From Caldilineaceae bacterium (GTDB lineage: Bacteria; Chloroflexota; Anaerolineae; Caldilineales; Caldilineaceae), in NCBI GenBank assembly GCA_022823185.1, contig JAJDXQ010000011.1, positions 96,091 to 160,090 on the forward strand: a stretch of 64,000 nucleotides of DNA. Reading direction: 5' to 3'. Under the pieces are notes generated by a model that ran no database searches, was not told the DNA's origin, and worked only from the letters and a program-made list of their open reading frames with translations. This document shows, in pieces, positions 55,075-63,744 of this stretch; within the stretch, counting starts at the first letter, position 1; every line of letters starts with the position of its first letter. The translations under genes and the position numbers were made by a program.

Positions 55075-55215
55075 TCGATCAAAAGATTTGGAATTTCGCC
55101 GTTGCCCTTCTTCGCGCCCCTTCGCGTCCCTTCGTGGATCAAAAGATGTTGAAGTTCGCCGTTGCCGTTTCCCCCCATCCCCCTAATCCCCTTAATCCCC
55201 CCAAATCCCCGTTCA
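55075..55215. repeat. Pyrimidine-rich imperfect repeat, copy B
   Basis: Two 62-bp-spaced copies of 'GATCAAAAGAT' plus 'TTCGCCGTTGCC', with 'CTTCTTCGCGCCCCTTCG' between them, followed by the C-run module. It is homologous to 54,240-54,460. Confidence 0.65.
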
Positions 55216-55245
55216 GACAAAATCCGTGCCCTATGGCAATCTCTC

Positions 55246-55274
55246 TTGACCGGCCCCCCGGCCTGAAGTACAAT
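55246..55274 (+). promoter_or_regulatory. Promoter of the Tat-type binding-protein gene cluster
   Basis: TTGACC (55,246-55,251), 17-bp spacer, TACAAT (55,269-55,274). The spacer carries a CCGG/CCGG palindromic element. The predicted leader is about 53 nt. Confidence 0.6.
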
Positions 55275-55333
55275 TGCCTTGCCTCGCTACAACCTCTGTT
55301 TGTGTATTGACAACTGACAAAGGAGAGAACGGT

Positions 55334-57370
55334 ATGAAAAAGCTTGAATCTCGTCAGGGAGATCTCAGCCGCAGGAGGTTTCTCCATCTGAGCGCGTTGA
55401 GCACTGCAGGACTGGTTGCCGCGGCTTGCGCCGGCGGCGAAGGAGAGCCCGCGGCCGAGGACATGCCGGCCCCCGCAGCCGAAACTGCCAGCGAAGCGCC
55501 TGCCGCGCCGGCTGCTTCACCCGGCGGCTACAGTGAAGCGCCGATGTTGGCCGAAATGGTAGCGGCGGGAGACCTGCCGCCGATCGACGAACGGCTCCCC
55601 GCCAACCCGCTCGTCCTCGAAGGCATGGAGGGCATCGGCAACTACGGCGGAACAATGCGCCGCGGCTTCAAGGGCGTGTCCGATCGCTGGGGGCCGACCA
55701 AGCTGGCCCGCCAGGGGTTGACCTGGTATACCCCTGAGCTGTCGCTGCGTCCGAACATTGCCGAGTCGTGGGAAACGAATGACGACGCAACCGTCTGGAC
55801 ATTCCATCTACGCGAAGGCATGAAATGGTCGGATGGGGCAGCCTTCGATTCAGATAATTTCGCCTGGTGGCAGGAAAATGTCATGCTCAACAAGGAGCTG
55901 ACACCCGCGGTTGGGCGCAACTGGGTGACCGGCCCCGAGCGCACGCCGATGACGATGGAGTTTCCCGACAAGCACACGGTCGTGTTTTCCTTCGCCCACC
56001 CCAATCCAATGTTCCTGGACCGGGTGGCGCCTCTTACAAGGGACCTGTTCGCTCCCCATCACTACGTGTCCCAATTCCACATTGAGACGACTGACGACAA
56101 GGAAGCGCTTGAAGCGGCGGTTGCCGACAGCGGTTTCGATACCTGGACAGCTCTCTTCTCGGATCGAAACTGGTGGTATCTCAATCCTGAGTTGCCAAGT
56201 CTTTACTCATTCACTGCTTCGAATCCCCTGTCGGAGGAACTCTTCCTGATGGGTCGGAATCCCTTCTTCTGGCAGGTAGACCCGGACGGAAACCAGCTGC
56301 CCTACATCGACACGATTCGCCACAGGCTGTTCGATACCAACGATGTATTCGACCTCCGAATCATCAATGGCGAAGTCGATTTCCAGCAGCGGCACGTCAG
56401 CGCGGCCAACTTCACTCTCTACAAGGAAAACGAGGACGGCGGCGGCTATCGCGTCCAACTGGGCGCCGGCGACCAGCACGTCTGCTTGACGCCTAACCAG
56501 ACGGTGCAAAAGCCCAGGCTGCGCGAGTTCTTCCAGAACCGTGACGTACGCATTGCCATGTCGCTGGCTGTGGATCGGGACACGCTCAACGAGCTGGCCT
56601 TCGAGGGGCTCTACAAGCCCAGGCAGTATAGCCCTCTGGAGCAGTCGCCTCAGTCCTATCCCAAGCAGGCAAACGCCTACATCGAATATGATCCGGACCG
56701 CGCCAGCCAGCTGCTCGACGACGCCGGCTACGCGGAAAAGGATGGTGACGGCTTCCGGGTCTATCCGGACGGCAGCGGGGAAACCATCAGTTTCGTGGTC
56801 GAAGGAACCGCACAGCCTGGTTCACCGGACGAGGATGCAGTCCAGATTATCATCGGCTATCTGGCCGAAGTTGGGATCAAGGCCACCTACAAGGGGATCG
56901 AGCGATCGCTCTACGAGGAGCACTGGGGAGCCAACGAAATTGACGCCGCGTTCTGGGGCAGCGGACGTTCTCTCCTTCCCCTGGTCGACCCTGCCTTTTT
57001 CCTTGGCACCGGTCTTGACCGGCCCTGGGGCGAGGCTTGGGGCCGCTGGCGTCTGGATCCCTCGCACCCGGTGGCCGAAGAACCGCCCGAAGGCCACTGG
57101 ATTCGCACGATGTGGAACTTGTGGGACGAGATCCTGGTCGAGCCGGACGAGGCCCGGCGCAATGAACTCTTCTTCCAGATTCTGGATGTCTGGGCGGAGG
57201 AGTTGCCGCAAATAGGTTATCTCGGTCAGATTCCTAACCCTCTGATCATGTTGAACGGCCTGCGCGGTCTCGATCCCGAATACGTCTATCCGCTGAGCAA
57301 CCCCACATCGCACGGCGGCCTGGTGCAGGTGCATACCTTCTACTGGGACGATCCGGCGAGCCATAGTTAG
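55334..57370 (+). CDS. Tat-exported substrate-binding lipoprotein (SBP family 5)
   Basis: A 678-residue receptor. The ATG at 55,334 follows GGAGAG; an in-frame upstream extension is not family-like. The twin-arginine signal S12-R-R-R-F-L is followed by a lipobox ending at Cys32 (LVAAAC), so it is folded before export and lipid-anchored. The SBP_bac_5 core includes 'VWTFHLREGMKWSDGAAFDSDNFAWW' and 'RDVRIAMSLAVDRDTLNELAF'. It is a distant paralogue of the receptor at 10,939 (shared EAPMLAEMV..LPPIDERLP). No permease or ATPase follows, so it must use components encoded elsewhere, possibly the Opp set at 6,533-10,812. Confidence 0.92.
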   Translation: MKKLESRQGDLSRRRFLHLSALSTAGLVAAACAGGEGEPAAEDMPAPAAETASEAPAAPAASPGGYSEAPMLAEMVAAGDLPPIDERLPANPLVLEGMEGIGNYGGTMRRGFKGVSDRWGPTKLARQGLTWYTPELSLRPNIAESWETNDDATVWTFHLREGMKWSDGAAFDSDNFAWWQENVMLNKELTPAVGRNWVTGPERTPMTMEFPDKHTVVFSFAHPNPMFLDRVAPLTRDLFAPHHYVSQFHIETTDDKEALEAAVADSGFDTWTALFSDRNWWYLNPELPSLYSFTASNPLSEELFLMGRNPFFWQVDPDGNQLPYIDTIRHRLFDTNDVFDLRIINGEVDFQQRHVSAANFTLYKENEDGGGYRVQLGAGDQHVCLTPNQTVQKPRLREFFQNRDVRIAMSLAVDRDTLNELAFEGLYKPRQYSPLEQSPQSYPKQANAYIEYDPDRASQLLDDAGYAEKDGDGFRVYPDGSGETISFVVEGTAQPGSPDEDAVQIIIGYLAEVGIKATYKGIERSLYEEHWGANEIDAAFWGSGRSLLPLVDPAFFLGTGLDRPWGEAWGRWRLDPSHPVAEEPPEGHWIRTMWNLWDEILVEPDEARRNELFFQILDVWAEELPQIGYLGQIPNPLIMLNGLRGLDPEYVYPLSNPTSHGGLVQVHTFYWDDPASHS

Positions 57371-57455
57371 TCCTGAGGATTTCCAGCTGGCACTCTGATT
57401 GGCGCCGGCAAGCCCTGATGCGGAAGCAGGCGCCGGAGGTTGAAACACGCAACGC

Positions 57456-57485
57456 GGGGCGTTCTCCTTAGTTGGAGGACGCCCC
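57456..57485 (+). terminator. Hairpin after the binding-protein gene
   Basis: 12-bp stem (GGGGCGTTCTCC / GGAGGACGCCCC, one G-U pair) with a 6-nt loop, 86 nt after the stop and about 116 nt before the next start. There is no T-run. It is probably a partial terminator or mRNA stabiliser. Confidence 0.55.
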
Positions 57486-57601
57486 GTGGCACGCTCCGAT
57501 ACGTTGCCGTCAAGCGCGGAAGTGGCCGGCCCAGGGGCAGAATCCACAATTCGTCGGAATTCCGTCAAGTCTCGTCCCGGAACAGAAAAAGGAACAGTTC
57601 T

Positions 57602-58789
57602 ATGACCTCAATCCAAAGATGCCACCCGGAACGCGCAACCTATGTTGACCAGCAAACGGGCCGCACGATCGAGCAGCTCACCAGCAGCCCCATGGCCGAT
57701 CTGCACACCTACTACGACATCTCTCCCTGGTCGCCGGACGGTCGCTACATGGTCTTCTCCGCCGCCAACCCGAATGAGGTAACGAAAGCCCACCGCGATA
57801 CGTTCGCCACCAACAACGGACGGCTCTACCTCATGGATCTGGAGACGTACGAGCTGCGCCTCCTGGCCGAAAACGCCTTCTACAACACGCATACAGGCGC
57901 CTACCCTGTCTGGCATCCCGCCAAATGTGAAGTGTTCTACTACTCCTCGCCGGGAGAGGTCAGCGTGGTCGACGCCGAGTGGAACCGTCTCGGGCCGGAC
58001 GGAGGCAAACTGCTGCGAAAGATGGAAGGCGGCATTCGTCAAATCAGCCCCGACGGCGGCCTGATCAGCTGGACGACCAACGATATCAACACTGATCTGC
58101 CGCGAGGCGTCTATACGTTGCGGTCAGACACAGGCTCCCGGCCCCAGGATGACGACGACCTCACTCTCATCGCCTCCACCGAATCCCTCTATGAGATGAC
58201 ACCGAATAACGACCTCTTCCACGTCGACCAGATGACTGTCGGCAACACCAAATGGACGCCTGACGCCAGGCACATGCTCGTCGCAATGTGGATCAAGTCG
58301 ACCCCCGACGACCTTTCGCCCTGGAAAAGCCCCTTCCGCCGCAGCATCTATATCGTCAGCCGCGACGGCAGCGAGCGCCGCTGGCTCACCTTCTTCGGCC
58401 ACCACCACAGTTGGACCGCGGAAGGGACAAAGGTTCTCTATTCCGGCTATCGCATCCACACCGACGAAGGGCAGCAGGACGAGCCGCGGCTCTACATGAT
58501 CAACTTCGACGGCTCGAGCAAGGAAGTTGTCATCGACCAGCCATTGGGCGGTCATCCCATCGCCAGCCCCGACGGCAGCAAGATAACCACCTGGGACAAA
58601 GAAGGCGTGATCCTGGTTGATCTCAATAAGCAGCGTGTCGACCATATTGCCGCTTTTGGCCCCCACTGTGATCACAACTCCCATCGCGGCACCCATCCCC
58701 ACTGTCTCTGGAGCCTGGACGGCAGCCAGATCCTGTACAACTCGGCGCAGTCCGGCCGCAGCCATCTCTACCGGGTGGCCGCTAAATGA
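57602..58789 (+). CDS. Oligogalacturonate-lyase-like beta-propeller protein (PL22-type)
   Basis: A 395-residue protein. I chose the ATG at 57,602 (AAGGAA seven bases upstream); the longer in-frame extension is low-complexity. Repeated 'SPDG', 'TPDA', 'SLDGSQIL' blades indicate a seven-bladed TolB-like propeller. The size and the His-rich patches 'FFGHHHSW' and 'FGPHCDHNSHRGTHPH' fit oligogalacturonate lyase, where His residues hold Mn. No signal peptide, so it is cytoplasmic. With the downstream enolase-type enzyme and the upstream importer receptor, uronide breakdown is plausible, though a related PL22-like activity is equally possible. Confidence 0.7.
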   Translation: MTSIQRCHPERATYVDQQTGRTIEQLTSSPMADLHTYYDISPWSPDGRYMVFSAANPNEVTKAHRDTFATNNGRLYLMDLETYELRLLAENAFYNTHTGAYPVWHPAKCEVFYYSSPGEVSVVDAEWNRLGPDGGKLLRKMEGGIRQISPDGGLISWTTNDINTDLPRGVYTLRSDTGSRPQDDDDLTLIASTESLYEMTPNNDLFHVDQMTVGNTKWTPDARHMLVAMWIKSTPDDLSPWKSPFRRSIYIVSRDGSERRWLTFFGHHHSWTAEGTKVLYSGYRIHTDEGQQDEPRLYMINFDGSSKEVVIDQPLGGHPIASPDGSKITTWDKEGVILVDLNKQRVDHIAAFGPHCDHNSHRGTHPHCLWSLDGSQILYNSAQSGRSHLYRVAAK

Positions 58790-58846
58790 CGCAATGAGCG
58801 CTCCCTGACCGGTGCCAGCATCTGCCGCTCTGTGAGAGAAGACCCT

Positions 58847-59962
58847 ATGAAAATCGAGAAAATCACGCCCTTCCTTGTAGACAGGTTCCTCCTGGTGCGC
58901 GTTTATACCGACCAGGGCATCGTTGGCAACGGCGAGGCAGGACTCTGGGCGCATCACGGAATGGTCCACCGGGCTATCCTTGAGCTGGGCGAATACTACG
59001 CCGGCAAGGACGCCGCCCGCATAGAGCACCATTTCCAGACGGTTAGCCGCGATGCGCACTTTATGGGCGCCGCGCTCAGCGCCGCGCTCAGCGCGATCGA
59101 CATCGCCCTGTGGGACATCGCCGGGCAGGCCGCGGGCCAGCCAGTGCATCAGCTGCTCGGCGGACGTGTGCGCGACAAGATCAAGGTCTTTGCCAATGTT
59201 GTTGGCGCCAGCGCCAAAGAGTGTGCGGCCAGCGCTCAGGAGCAGGTTGGGGCAGGCTATCTGTCCCTGCGCATGTCGCCCTTCCTCCCCGGCTTTGAAG
59301 GCAAGACTCCTTCCCAGGTGATCGGCGAGGCCGTCGCCCTTGTCGGGGCTGTACGTGAGGCGGTTGGCCCGAATATCGACCTCGGACTTGAAATCCACCG
59401 CAATCTGCGGCCGGAGGAGGCAATCGTTCTGGCCCGTGAACTGCTGCCTTTCCGCATCCTCTACTATGAAGATCCACTTGCCCCGGAAAGTCTGGAGGCA
59501 ATGGAGTATATTGCCAGGACCGTCCCCTTGCCAATGGCGACCGGCGAACGCTTCTACAACATATTTCAGTTCAAGGACCTGGTCGACCGCAAGATCGTCA
59601 GCCTCATCCGGCCCGACCTGTCCCTGGCCGGCGGGTTCACCCAGGTCAAAAAGATCGCGGCCATCGCTGAAGCCGCCTTTGTGGGCGTGTTTCCCCATTT
59701 GATGGGCAGTCCCGTCAACATCGCCGCATTTTGTCAACTCGATGCCGCCATTCCCAATTACGTGCTGATGGAGAGCCATCCATTCGCCGACGCCTACAAC
59801 GAGATTGTCGACCATCCGGTTGAACGGCAGGGGGGATACTTGCTCGTATCGGACAGGCCCGGAATCGGGCTCGAGATCGACGAAGACAAGCTGGGAAACT
59901 TCCCCCATCAGCCCAAGAGAATCTTCGGCAACTTCCATTCCGATGGCTCGGTGGCGCATTAG
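58847..59962 (+). CDS. Mandelate racemase/muconate lactonizing enzyme (enolase superfamily)
   Basis: A 371-residue acid-sugar dehydratase-like protein starting at the ATG at 58,847 (GAGAAG upstream; a GTG lies 15 bp earlier). Metal ligands are visible as E182 (LGLEIHR, Glu where galactonate dehydratase has Asp), E208 (YYEDP) and E234 (TGERF). H184 and H284 (VFPHLMG) are candidate acid/base residues. It follows the propeller gene by 57 bp and is followed by the ThDP enzyme. A uronate or aldonate would be dehydrated to a 2-keto-3-deoxy acid, a natural substrate for a ThDP enzyme. Confidence 0.92.
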   Translation: MKIEKITPFLVDRFLLVRVYTDQGIVGNGEAGLWAHHGMVHRAILELGEYYAGKDAARIEHHFQTVSRDAHFMGAALSAALSAIDIALWDIAGQAAGQPVHQLLGGRVRDKIKVFANVVGASAKECAASAQEQVGAGYLSLRMSPFLPGFEGKTPSQVIGEAVALVGAVREAVGPNIDLGLEIHRNLRPEEAIVLARELLPFRILYYEDPLAPESLEAMEYIARTVPLPMATGERFYNIFQFKDLVDRKIVSLIRPDLSLAGGFTQVKKIAAIAEAAFVGVFPHLMGSPVNIAAFCQLDAAIPNYVLMESHPFADAYNEIVDHPVERQGGYLLVSDRPGIGLEIDEDKLGNFPHQPKRIFGNFHSDGSVAH

Positions 59963-59984
59963 CCCAGGTGAGGATTTGCGAAAG

Positions 59985-61622
59985 ATGACGACAACCAGAA
60001 CCGGGGGCGAGGCCCTTGTTGAAGGGCTTCTTGCTTACGGAATCGACACCATCTTCGGTCTGCCCGGCGTCCAGAACGACTACTTCTATACGGCCGCCTA
60101 CGATGCCCGCGACCGAATGCGAGTCATCCATACGCGACACGAACAGGGCGCGGCCTATATGGCGCTGGGCTATGCGCTCGCCTCCGGCAGGACCGGCGTC
60201 TATGTGGTGGTGCCAGGGCCCGGTTTCCTCAATACAACCGCGGCCCTCTCGACCGCATACGCCACCAACGCCCCGGTTCTGTGCCTCACCGGCCAGATTC
60301 GTACTGACCAGATAGGCCGGGGCTATGGCATGTTGCACGAGATCCCCGATCAGCTGGGGATCATGCGCTCGCTTACAAAGCGGGCCCGACGCATAGAAGA
60401 CCCGTCAGAAGTGCCTGCCATCTTGGCCGAAGTCCTCAGCGCCATGCATTCAGACCGGCCGCGCCCCGTCGGACTTGAGGCGCCGCTGGACGTCCTTTCC
60501 GGCAAAGCCGAGATGGCCGAGGACGCGGTTCCGTTAGACCTGCCGCGCCCGGAAGTGGACCCTGCCGCCATAGAAGAGGCCGCAATGCTTCTGTCGAACG
60601 CACGTAAGCCTGTGATCCTGGTAGGCGGCGGCGCGATGGACGCCGGGGAAGAGGTCCAGGCTCTTGCCGAGACGCTGCAGGCGCCGGTCATCGCCAGCGC
60701 AAGCGGCCGCGGCGTTCTGACGAGCCGTCACCCCTTCAGCCATACCTATGGGGCCGGACCCCGCCTTTGGGAGCAGGCCGACGCGGCAGTTGCGATCGGC
60801 ACGCGCCTGTCAACGCCGCTGATGCAGTGGGGAAAGCCCGACCTGATGCGGCTGATTCGCATAGACATTGACAGCCAGGAGCTAGGCAGGTTCGGGCAGG
60901 CCGACGTTTCGATTCTTGCCGACTGCCGTGACGCGCTGCGGGCGCTGCTGGCAGCGCTTGGCCGGCGCAATACCGAACGCCCGTCTCGAAGAGTGGAGAT
61001 GCTGGCCCTCCACGACGAGATGGAATCCATTTACGAGTCAATTCAGCCGCAAATGAGCTTTGTGCGCGCTATTCGCAACGCCTTGCCCGATAATGGGATA
61101 TACGTAGAGGAAATTACGCAGATCGGCTACGTCAGCCGCATCACGATGCCGGTCTATCAGCCGCGTACATACCTTAGCGCCAACTATCAAGGGACGTTGG
61201 GCTGGGGCTTCGCGACGGCCCTCGGCGCGAAAATCGCAGCCCCGGACCGCCCGGTGATCAGCGTTACAGGGGACGGCGGCTTCCTCTTTGCAGCGACTGA
61301 ACTGGCAACAGCGGTGAAGCATCGGATAAATACTGTAACGGTAATCTTTAACGATGAGGCCTATGGCAACGTGCGCAGAATGCAGAAGGAACGATACGGT
61401 GGACGCATCATCGCTAGCGAACTGCTGAACCCCGATTTCGTCGCCTTTGCCGAGTCCTTTGGCGCACGCGGGATTCGGGTGGGGTCGCCGCAAGCCCTTC
61501 AGGACGCGCTGTCTGACTCGTTGAACTCTGACCTGCCGGTTCTGATTGAGGTCCCCGTCGGAGAGATGCCAGCGCCCTGGACGCGAATGGCCGCCCCCTC
61601 GGCGCAAAGAGGAAGAAGCTGA
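59985..61622 (+). CDS. Thiamine-diphosphate-dependent enzyme (acetolactate-synthase-like)
   Basis: A 545-residue enzyme with all three domains. The N-terminal domain has 'FGLPGVQND' and catalytic E53 in RHEQGAAYMA. The central domain has 'ARKPVILVGGGAMDAGEE'. The C-terminal ThDP domain has 'GDGGFLF' to 'NDEAYGN', the GDG-X(25)-N cofactor motif. The ATG at 59,985 is favoured; a TTG at 59,976 is an alternative. Family members decarboxylate or ligate 2-keto acids. Its position after a sugar-acid dehydratase suggests a 2-keto-3-deoxy acid or derived 2-keto acid. The partial gene at 1-340 is a second, distinct member. Confidence 0.9.
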   Translation: MTTTRTGGEALVEGLLAYGIDTIFGLPGVQNDYFYTAAYDARDRMRVIHTRHEQGAAYMALGYALASGRTGVYVVVPGPGFLNTTAALSTAYATNAPVLCLTGQIRTDQIGRGYGMLHEIPDQLGIMRSLTKRARRIEDPSEVPAILAEVLSAMHSDRPRPVGLEAPLDVLSGKAEMAEDAVPLDLPRPEVDPAAIEEAAMLLSNARKPVILVGGGAMDAGEEVQALAETLQAPVIASASGRGVLTSRHPFSHTYGAGPRLWEQADAAVAIGTRLSTPLMQWGKPDLMRLIRIDIDSQELGRFGQADVSILADCRDALRALLAALGRRNTERPSRRVEMLALHDEMESIYESIQPQMSFVRAIRNALPDNGIYVEEITQIGYVSRITMPVYQPRTYLSANYQGTLGWGFATALGAKIAAPDRPVISVTGDGGFLFAATELATAVKHRINTVTVIFNDEAYGNVRRMQKERYGGRIIASELLNPDFVAFAESFGARGIRVGSPQALQDALSDSLNSDLPVLIEVPVGEMPAPWTRMAAPSAQRGRS

Positions 61623-61709
61623 CCCTGTCCGCAACGATGACGCAGATCGGGAAGCGTCCCTATGCCTGAGCAGCAGCAAAAGAATATAGGCTGATGATTT
61701 AAGGGGTTA

Positions 61710-62285
61710 CTATCTTCTCGACGAAGATTCCTGCGAGGGCCGGAAACGTGCCTCGACCTCCACGCGCGCCGCGTTTGCTTCAGAAGCGGAGACGCCCGGC
61801 CGGTTTCCGGAGTTGATCTGCCCTTCTCCACCCATTGGCCCTTGTTCGAGCTGGTCTGCGCCGCAGCTAACGCAGATGCTCCATTCGTGCCGCATCGCCT
61901 TGCCGCAACTCGCGCATGCAAACCGCAGCTGGCTATGGCAATTCGAGCAGAAATTCCAACTCTCCTGGACTGGCAATCCGCAACTGTAGCAGGAGAGCGT
62001 AGCCTCTAACTCCCGCAGCAAAGACTCCTCTTCCAGGGCACGGTCAAAGACATCGGCCAGGGTATCTCTTGGCCGGACCATGATGTATAGGACCAGCCCG
62101 ACGAGTGGAAAAACCAGAACCAGCAGACTTGCGAGGGCGATGGCGAGCCAGTCTCTCGTGCGGCTTCGAATGTCATTGAAAGTCCAGATCCCCATCGCGA
62201 TCCAAAAGGCAAAGAGGAACGCGCCCAGCAGGGCGACAAAAATCCCGATGAGGGTCGCGATTGTGTTGGACAGTTCCGCCAGCAT
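61710..62285 (-). CDS. Membrane protein with double zinc ribbon
   Basis: A 191-residue protein with two predicted transmembrane helices (about residues 6-34 and 46-70). A cytoplasmic C-terminal pair of zinc ribbons follows: C99-xx-C102 / C113-xx-C116 and C124-xx-C127 / C138-xx-C141. The tail is Ser/Glu/Arg-rich and probably disordered. AGGAG lies six bases before the ATG. Function unknown; ribbon-containing membrane proteins of this layout often act as regulators or scaffolds. It is transcribed towards the ThDP gene (convergent). Confidence 0.8.
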   Translation of the reverse strand: MLAELSNTIATLIGIFVALLGAFLFAFWIAMGIWTFNDIRSRTRDWLAIALASLLVLVFPLVGLVLYIMVRPRDTLADVFDRALEEESLLRELEATLSCYSCGLPVQESWNFCSNCHSQLRFACASCGKAMRHEWSICVSCGADQLEQGPMGGEGQINSGNRPGVSASEANAARVEVEARFRPSQESSSRR

Positions 62286-63094
62286 TCGGTTCTCCTGTCA
62301 GTTTGCGGCGCCGGCTCTGAAACACTCTCTGCGGCTGAACTAGGCGCAGCGCGCCAGAGCCGGGCATTCGGGGATTATAGCCCACGGCTCCGAATTGCCC
62401 AAAAGCATGCAGGTTTTGTGCCTTCAACGTCAAGCTGCCCGGCCCAGTTCCTCTAGCGCATGCCCTAGGCCTTGTCCTGCGCTTCTCCCTGCCAGCCCCG
62501 CCCCCCTTTCCTTCGTCTGCTGAGGCGCCGCTCTACCACGGCTGGCCCCTGGCGCCCACCCGCTCGCCAGTAGCGCCTGCAGTTCTCCCCGCCCCTCGCC
62601 CACAAGTCCCCATGCATGACGACAATACAATCCCCGACATCCCTTCAATCTCCCCAAATCTCTGTCCGGACAACAACCTATCCCCCAAACACCTCTATCC
62701 CCCCAGAATCCCCGTCCGGACTAAACACCAATGTCGGTAACCAGAGGTAGCCGGAAGCCCTCCCCGAATTCGAACCGCGCCGTCGCAGTTTTCCCATTGA
62801 CAGAGCGGCCTTTATGCACGATACTTTAACTACAGAACGGATCGCTGACCTGTCATTCCGCCGGCTTTGCTGTCTCCAGTTCGAAACGCCCCGACTCAAG
62901 CGCAACAAAGTACTCTGCGGGCTCTATCGTTCGCGCTGCTCTGGGACGGCGCGTGCAGGAACGCCAAGCCCCGCCGCTGAGTTGCTGACTTCCTCCGGAC
63001 ACTCTCATGTCACCGGGACAGCAAACACCAAACCCAGCTCAAAATCACGCTCAGGGCCGATAGGGCGGACATTTCAAAGTCAGAGTGAGTGGAT

Positions 63095-63146
63095 GGCGCC
63101 GCCATGCGCCTGCCGGTTGGTCCTTCGACCGGCGCATGATGGCGCC
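63095..63146. repeat. Large imperfect hairpin
   Basis: GGCGCC (63,095-63,100) pairs with GGCGCC (63,141-63,146). Inside it ATGCGC pairs with GCGCAT and CCGGT with ACCGG, with a 4-nt insertion. A stable long stem-loop in non-coding DNA, of unknown function. Confidence 0.55.
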
Positions 63147-63186
63147 GCTTTCGCTACAATAGACCTGTAATCAAGCCACTGCCGCC

Positions 63187-63420
63187 GATACGCTCTTAGA
63201 CGCTTGTGATTCGCAGGTGTATGCTCGGGAACGCCTGCAAACGCTCGTGATACGCAAATGGGAGTTGGGAAACGCTCACGGACGCTCATGATCACTCTCC
63301 AACTCCTGCGAAACTCCAGAAGAATTGAGGAAACACTCAGGGACGCTCGCAAACGCTTGCAAACGCTCACGCCTGACTGTAATTCTCAGGCAAACGCTTG
63401 GCAACAGTCGCAGAAGCGCA
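63187..63420. repeat. Degenerate 10-bp array, second copy
   Basis: Units like AAACGCTCGT, AAACGCTCAC, GGACGCTCAT and AAACGCTTGC recur with about 10-bp spacing, the same family as 54,831-55,000 but more decayed and interspersed with non-matching segments. Confidence 0.7.
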
Positions 63421-63542
63421 TTCAACCCTCATAGGATGGCCTGCCCGACTCTCATCCGTTGCCGCCGGAGATCATGCAATCCGGCGGTACGCCAATCACC
63501 ATATCGACGTCCAATCTGGGCTGGGCCGATTCGCGAACGCTG

Positions 63543-63571
63543 TTGGTAGGTTTAGAGAACTGTATTATACT
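63543..63571 (+). promoter_or_regulatory. Promoter of the amino-acid-binding protein gene
   Basis: TTGGTA (63,543-63,548), 17-bp spacer, TATACT (63,566-63,571). Predicted leader of about 167 nt to the ATG at 63,745. Confidence 0.6.
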
Positions 63572-63678
63572 TTTTATGTGGGCTTCCTTCTTGTAGAATC
63601 AGAGTGGAAGTCAGGCCGAAATGCGCTTGCGATGAGGCCCCCTTGCCACTGATGCGCCCGGCCAAAAAACTTTTCTTT

Positions 63679-63697
63679 CCCGTCAACGGTTGACGGG
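63679..63697 (+). promoter_or_regulatory. Inverted repeat in the leader (operator or RNA hairpin)
   Basis: CCCGTCAA-CGG-TTGACGGG, a perfect 8-bp stem with a 3-nt loop, 48 bp before the ATG and between the promoter and the ribosome-binding site. It could act as an operator or as an RNA hairpin. Confidence 0.5.
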
Positions 63698-63744
63698 CAG
63701 CCCAAAACTACATCCCAACCACCATGATGAGCAAGGAGCTAAGA

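Larger units (their letters stand above)
53966..55333. other. 1.37-kb non-coding, repeat-rich intergenic region
   Basis: The region contains the PhyH promoter (54,008-54,035), pyrimidine-rich imperfect repeats (54,240-54,460 and 55,075-55,215), a 10-bp tandem array (54,831-55,000) and the promoter of the Tat-type binding protein (55,246-55,274). Open frames inside it are low-complexity and lack family-like sequence, so I treat them as chance. Confidence 0.7.
62286..63744. other. 1.46-kb non-coding, repeat-rich intergenic region
   Basis: Contents in order: a weak C-run module (62,630-62,735), an imperfect long hairpin (63,095-63,146), a degenerate 10-bp repeat array (63,187-63,420), a promoter (63,543-63,571), and an inverted repeat in the leader (63,679-63,697). 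No gene recognised. Confidence 0.7.

Noticed and set aside
54615..55310. Plus-strand ORFs reading the 10-bp array (NTHERSRTL-like peptides)
   Set aside because: The peptide is a direct read-out of the DNA repeat, has no ribosome-binding site and changes frame at each 11-bp unit.
58124..59959. 611-codon minus-strand ORF
   Set aside because: It is antisense to the propeller and enolase-type genes; its length comes from the codon bias of those genes, and no domain is recognisable.
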